DNA of 64,000 nt, from positions 248,001 to 312,000 of the forward strand of contig NZ_AGFX01000041.1 of assembly GCF_000236805.1 (NCBI RefSeq). Direction: 5' to 3'. Position numbers and translations under genes: made by a program. Under the pieces are notes generated by a model, which saw nothing but the letters and a program-made list of their open reading frames with translations, made no database searches and was not told the origin of the DNA. Shown here in pieces: positions 60,684 through 64,000 of this stretch (position 1 is the first letter of the stretch; each line of letters opens with the position of its first letter). The DNA comes from Paenibacillus peoriae KCTC 3763 (GTDB lineage: Bacteria; Bacillota; Bacilli; Paenibacillales; Paenibacillaceae).

Positions 60684-62273
60684 TTACGACTGGTACGCGA
60701 TTTTCCCGTTCACAACCGTCATTCGTACCTTAACGTCAAGCAAAGCTTGCGGGCTTTCCGCTACATCCCGGTCAATGACCGTAAAGTCAGCGGCTTTGCC
60801 TTCAGCAATCCATCCCCTTTCATCCTTCTCCCCGGCTGCCACTGCGCTTCCCGTAGTAAACAAATGAATGGCTTCATGAATATCCAACTTTTCGGCAGGA
60901 AGATAACCCGCATGCGTTTCTTCCGGCTTGGTACGAGTTACAGCTGCATGCATCCCGAGAAAAGGGTTCAGCGGCTCAATCGGCGCATCACTGCCGCCAG
61001 CACACGGAATCCCTGCATCCAGCAGCTTTTTCCAGGCATATAAATAATCTGTCCGTTCTTTCCCAACCCGATCCAGTACCCATGGGAAGTCACTTGCGAC
61101 AAAACGCGGCTGGATGTCCGCAATCAGCGGCAGCTTCGCCATTCTCTTGACCAACTCAGCTGTAAGCACCTGTCCGTGGATCAGGCGATCCGGCAAACCG
61201 CTTTCCTCCATAAGCGCATGAGTCTCCAGCGCTGTCAAAATCATGTGCGCCGCCCCATCGCCTATGGCATGCACAGCCACCGGAAAGCCTGCTACTCTGG
61301 CTGCCGCCACCATCTGATTCAACTCAGGCTGCGGTTGAATCGCCATTCCGCGGGTATGCGGAGCATCACTATATGGCTCGGACAATAATGCAGTTCTTCC
61401 GCCAATGGCGCCATCGGCAAACATTTTTATGGCACCGATCTTATACCACTCATTGCCGGCACCTGCACGCAGCCCTTGTCCGTGCGCTTCTTCCAAAAAT
61501 GGATGATAGATCAACTGGTGTGTACGAAAAGCAAGGCCTTCTTCCCTCAGTTCCCTGTAAATCCGCTGCATCGTCTCCACGCTGCCCAAAAAACGTAAAT
61601 CCTCCGTGTGCGCAGCGGTCAGGCCGAGACGTAGCGCATCGAGGCATGCCCGTCGAATTGTATCCTTTTTAACCGCATAATCTGGCTCTGGCTGTACACC
61701 TGTAAAGGCGAAGGATGCCTCCTCATAAATCAATCCGTTCAGCCGTCCCTCAGCGTCTCGCCCGTAGGCTCCCGAGGCTGGATCAGGGGTGCTGTCGCTA
61801 ATACCCGCACGTCGAAATGCCTCTGAATTGGCCAAGAACGCATGGAAGCATGTACGGGTCAAATAGACCGGATGCTGATCCGTAATGGCATCCAGCTCGG
61901 CTATACCCGGAATTTCAACAGGAATAAATGCATTTTCGTTCCAGTTGAGCCCTAAAATCCACTCTCCCGGCGGTGTTACAGCGACCCGCTTGCGCAGCAT
62001 GTCCAGCATCTCTTGCTTGGAGGTAGCTGATGTCAGATCCAGCATCGCCAGCTTCATACCATGCATGGACAAATGCATATGTGAATCGGTTAAGCCTGGC
62101 AGCACATAGGCGTTTTCCCAATCCACAGTTTTATACTCCTTGCCGGACAGCTGCAATTCAAGCTCCCGTGCATATCCGATGGCCTGTATGCGACCATGCT
62201 GTACCACGATTGAATCTCCTTTGGAAGCCCAATCCCCATACAACCGGCCATGCTTGAACAAAACGAACGTCAA
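60684..62273 (-). CDS. YtcJ-like amidohydrolase
   Basis: 529 residues of the amidohydrolase_3 family. Metal ligands: GLTDSHMHLSMHG (HxH), the EWILGLNWNENAF loop, VAVHAIGDGAAHMI (His) and GGSDAPIEPLNP (Asp). The small beta-sandwich is formed by both ends (SIVVQHGRIQAIG; WIAEGKAADFTVIDRD). No signal peptide. TTG start at 62273 with AAAAAGGGG upstream. Substrate of this family is mostly unknown; N-formyl or amide bonds are likely. Confidence 0.88.
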   Translation of the reverse strand: MTFVLFKHGRLYGDWASKGDSIVVQHGRIQAIGYARELELQLSGKEYKTVDWENAYVLPGLTDSHMHLSMHGMKLAMLDLTSATSKQEMLDMLRKRVAVTPPGEWILGLNWNENAFIPVEIPGIAELDAITDQHPVYLTRTCFHAFLANSEAFRRAGISDSTPDPASGAYGRDAEGRLNGLIYEEASFAFTGVQPEPDYAVKKDTIRRACLDALRLGLTAAHTEDLRFLGSVETMQRIYRELREEGLAFRTHQLIYHPFLEEAHGQGLRAGAGNEWYKIGAIKMFADGAIGGRTALLSEPYSDAPHTRGMAIQPQPELNQMVAAARVAGFPVAVHAIGDGAAHMILTALETHALMEESGLPDRLIHGQVLTAELVKRMAKLPLIADIQPRFVASDFPWVLDRVGKERTDYLYAWKKLLDAGIPCAGGSDAPIEPLNPFLGMHAAVTRTKPEETHAGYLPAEKLDIHEAIHLFTTGSAVAAGEKDERGWIAEGKAADFTVIDRDVAESPQALLDVKVRMTVVNGKIAYQS

Positions 62274-62318
62274 CGCTGCTCATCCCCTTTTTAAGCTATA
62301 ACACTTATTCCCTTCATA

Positions 62319-63017
62319 TTATGCCTGTGTCGCTACTTCCAATTGTAGTGTAGCTATATCTACCTGCTGTATCTGCTGAGCAAAACGGCCATGAGCTGCA
62401 CAGACAGCCATTCTATACTCTTGATCCAGTGCATACTGTTTAAAATGACAGTACTCGGTGGTGAAGCCATCAGTCGTGAAGCCTATGAACGAATGTGCCC
62501 TCAACTCGAATGAAAAAGACTTCAACGGTAGTGTTAATCCCTGTCCCTCGGCCTTCACAAAGCTTTCCTTAAGCGTCCATAGATCATAAAAATAGGATAA
62601 GCGACTGTCTGCATCCTGACGCATTAGCGCATCATACTCTGCATCCGAAAAGCATACCCTGCCTACCTCAAAATCAATAGGACGGAGCTGCTCAATGTCG
62701 ATGCCGAGCGGATGATCATCAAGGGCGCATACCACCCATTTTCCCGAATGAGAAACATTAAAATGGAATGCTGGCGTATTCAACAAGGAAGGCTTACCAA
62801 AAGCATTGTATGTAAACTGAAGGCTGGCATTAGGTAGCTTTAATTGCCGACAAGCCAGCCATCTTAACAGCACATCGGCGTATAAGCCCCTCAGAGCGTC
62901 TTCCCGACGCAAAAAACGATCCAGCTTCTGCTGCTTTTCCAGTGAAACCCGATTTAACAGTAACTCATAGTGAGCTTCTGCCTCCGGCTTGCTTGTATCA
63001 ATCGCGTATATTTCCAT
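62319..63017 (-). CDS. Sfp-type 4'-phosphopantetheinyl transferase
   Basis: 232 residues, the usual length for Sfp. Core motifs: NVSHSGKWVVCALDDHPLGI-D-I-E (Mg2+ ligands Asp and Glu) and FYDLWTLKESFVKAEGQGL (third Glu and the Lys). It transfers the phosphopantetheine arm of CoA to carrier proteins of NRPS, PKS or fatty-acid systems. No NRPS or PKS gene lies in the window, so it probably serves clusters elsewhere. It lies 45 bases in front of the amidohydrolase gene on the same strand. Confidence 0.92.
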   Translation of the reverse strand: MEIYAIDTSKPEAEAHYELLLNRVSLEKQQKLDRFLRREDALRGLYADVLLRWLACRQLKLPNASLQFTYNAFGKPSLLNTPAFHFNVSHSGKWVVCALDDHPLGIDIEQLRPIDFEVGRVCFSDAEYDALMRQDADSRLSYFYDLWTLKESFVKAEGQGLTLPLKSFSFELRAHSFIGFTTDGFTTEYCHFKQYALDQEYRMAVCAAHGRFAQQIQQVDIATLQLEVATQA

Positions 63018-63240
63018 GGTCGCCTCCTATGCCATAATGGATATCAGCCCGTTCGCAACACTCACCGTTCGATTGAAGTCTGTCAGATATGGATGGCGTG
63101 TGCCGTGTACATGGTCAATATACTACTCTAGCACTTTCCATTCAATATGGATACAATTGGGATAAGCAGCTCTTTAAAGCTACTTTATAGAACTCAGTTA
63201 TGTAAGCGTTTAAAAAACACACATAGAGGAGGACGAAACA

Positions 63241-64000
63241 ATGAAATACGATTTTGTTCGCTTGCTGTGTATTATGCTTACGATTTTGCTGACGTTGAGC
63301 ATTTTTCAGATGTTTTCACCTAAAATCGCTTCAGCAGCTTCAGCGAATGTGATGAATGGCATTCAGTTTAAAGATACTGCTGGAAACGTCGTTCATGCCC
63401 ATGGGGGCGGTATGATTAAAGTGGACGGTTACTATTATTGGTTTGGTGAAAACCGCAATCCCAATGGTACGTTCAAAGCGGTATCTGCCTACCGTTCCTC
63501 AGATTTGAAAAACTGGGAGTTTCGCAAAAACGTGCTGACCAGCAGCTCGGCAGCTGAACTGAATGTGTCGAATATTGAGCGTCCAAAGGTGATATACAAT
63601 GAAAAAACACGCAAATACGTATTGTGGATGCACAAGGAAAACGGAGTAAATTACAACGAGGCTCGAGTTGCAGTTGCCACCTCCGATACTGTGGATGGCG
63701 ATTATACGTATCTAGGCAGCTTCCGTCCTCTGGATCACGACTCCCGCGATATGACGGTATACAATGACAACGGAACGGCTTACCTGATCTCGGCGACGCG
63801 TGTGAATGCCGATCTGAACATTTATCGGCTGACACCGGATTTTCTGCAGGTTGAATCGCTCGTGACCACACTGTGGCCGGGGCAATATCGTGAAGCTCCA
63901 GCGATGTTCAAAAAAGGAGATGTCTACTTCCTGATTACATCCGGGGCAACCGGCTGGAATCCCAATCAGGCCAAGTATGCTACGGCATCCAGCATTGAAG
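63241..64000 (+). CDS. secreted GH43-like glycosidase (3' end beyond window)
   Basis: 253 codons visible. Signal peptide LLCIMLTILLTLSIFQMFSP ends at about KIASA-A. The start of a five-bladed propeller follows: QFKDTAGNVVHAHGGGMIKV, YYYWFGENRN, NIERPKVIYNEKTRKYVLWM and REAPAMFKKGDVYFLITSGA. This arrangement, with HAHGGG before the first YYWFGE, is that of GH43 enzymes of the exo-beta-1,3-galactanase group (subfamily 24). GAGGAGG stands nine bases before the ATG. Substrate assignment is tentative until the rest is seen. Confidence 0.8.
   Translation, partial: MKYDFVRLLCIMLTILLTLSIFQMFSPKIASAASANVMNGIQFKDTAGNVVHAHGGGMIKVDGYYYWFGENRNPNGTFKAVSAYRSSDLKNWEFRKNVLTSSSAAELNVSNIERPKVIYNEKTRKYVLWMHKENGVNYNEARVAVATSDTVDGDYTYLGSFRPLDHDSRDMTVYNDNGTAYLISATRVNADLNIYRLTPDFLQVESLVTTLWPGQYREAPAMFKKGDVYFLITSGATGWNPNQAKYATASSIE

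Noticed and set aside
63018-63240. Riboswitch between sfp and the GH43-like gene
   Set aside because: About 220 bases with promoters for both directions but no recognised RNA motif.

Overview
The window looks like a chromosomal segment of a spore-forming Paenibacillus, most likely of the P. polymyxa group. The evidence is a cotJABC spore-coat operon, YheC/D-type coat-associated ATP-grasp proteins, Bacillus-like genes (ytoI, ytpI, yheA, yfkAB, yunC, yunD, mtnKA, sufCDSUB, dps), SLH-domain surface proteins, strong AGGAGG ribosome sites with many GTG/TTG starts, and two HTH-TPR regulators resembling the peptide quorum-sensing receptors I recall from P. polymyxa. Identification is by recognising protein motifs; no database was searched.

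Layout. 1-8.7 kb: ytoI (cut by the window edge), ytpI and yheA on the minus strand, then a plus-strand run of five paralogous YheC/D ATP-grasp genes with a GNAT acetyltransferase inserted. 8.8-21.2 kb: HAD hydrolase, a 911-residue glycosyltransferase/methyltransferase fusion, cotJABC, a CorC/HlyC-type membrane protein, radical-SAM yfkAB, and two HD-GYP proteins flanking a 5'-nucleotidase-like yunD.

21.2-27.2 kb: a scarred accessory zone. It holds a frameshifted ymaF, a lectin fragment, an unknown gene behind a perfect palindrome, an integrase remnant, a second copy of the sufB 3' end, a tmRNA 3'-end fragment, a possible nuclease, a nucleoside-deoxyribosyltransferase/TIR-like gene, a phage DNA polymerase remnant and a decayed integrase whose end abuts sufB. 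I read 23316-27243 as a dead integrative element inserted at the 3' end of sufB, beside the remnant of an older one.

27.2-36.4 kb is core again: sufCDSUB (Fe-S assembly), dps, mtnK-mtnA (methionine salvage) and yunC. 36.5-43.6 kb is a second AT-rich island bounded by a perfect 28-bp direct repeat. Its centre is a minus-strand cassette: membrane-anchored Mrr-like nuclease, a 683-residue protein with a beta-sandwich-like domain, DEDDh exonuclease and RNA ligase. An XRE regulator with palindromic operators lies beside it. This cassette is my best candidate for an undescribed RNA-processing or defence system.

43.7-51.7 kb: an IS30 fragment, a GT1 glycosyltransferase with an unusual double-HTH TetR regulator, then two paralogous HTH-TPR receptor loci with secreted proteins between them. 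One receptor overlaps a 41-residue propeptide-like gene; the other seems to have none. 51.8-64 kb: Fur-box siderophore uptake (binding lipoprotein and fused double permease), an IF-3 paralog, small membrane proteins, DegV, an SLH-GH18 surface protein, a YtcJ-like amidohydrolase, an Sfp-type phosphopantetheinyl transferase and a GH43-like secreted enzyme cut by the window end. I saw no intact rRNA or tRNA, no CRISPR array and no replication origin.
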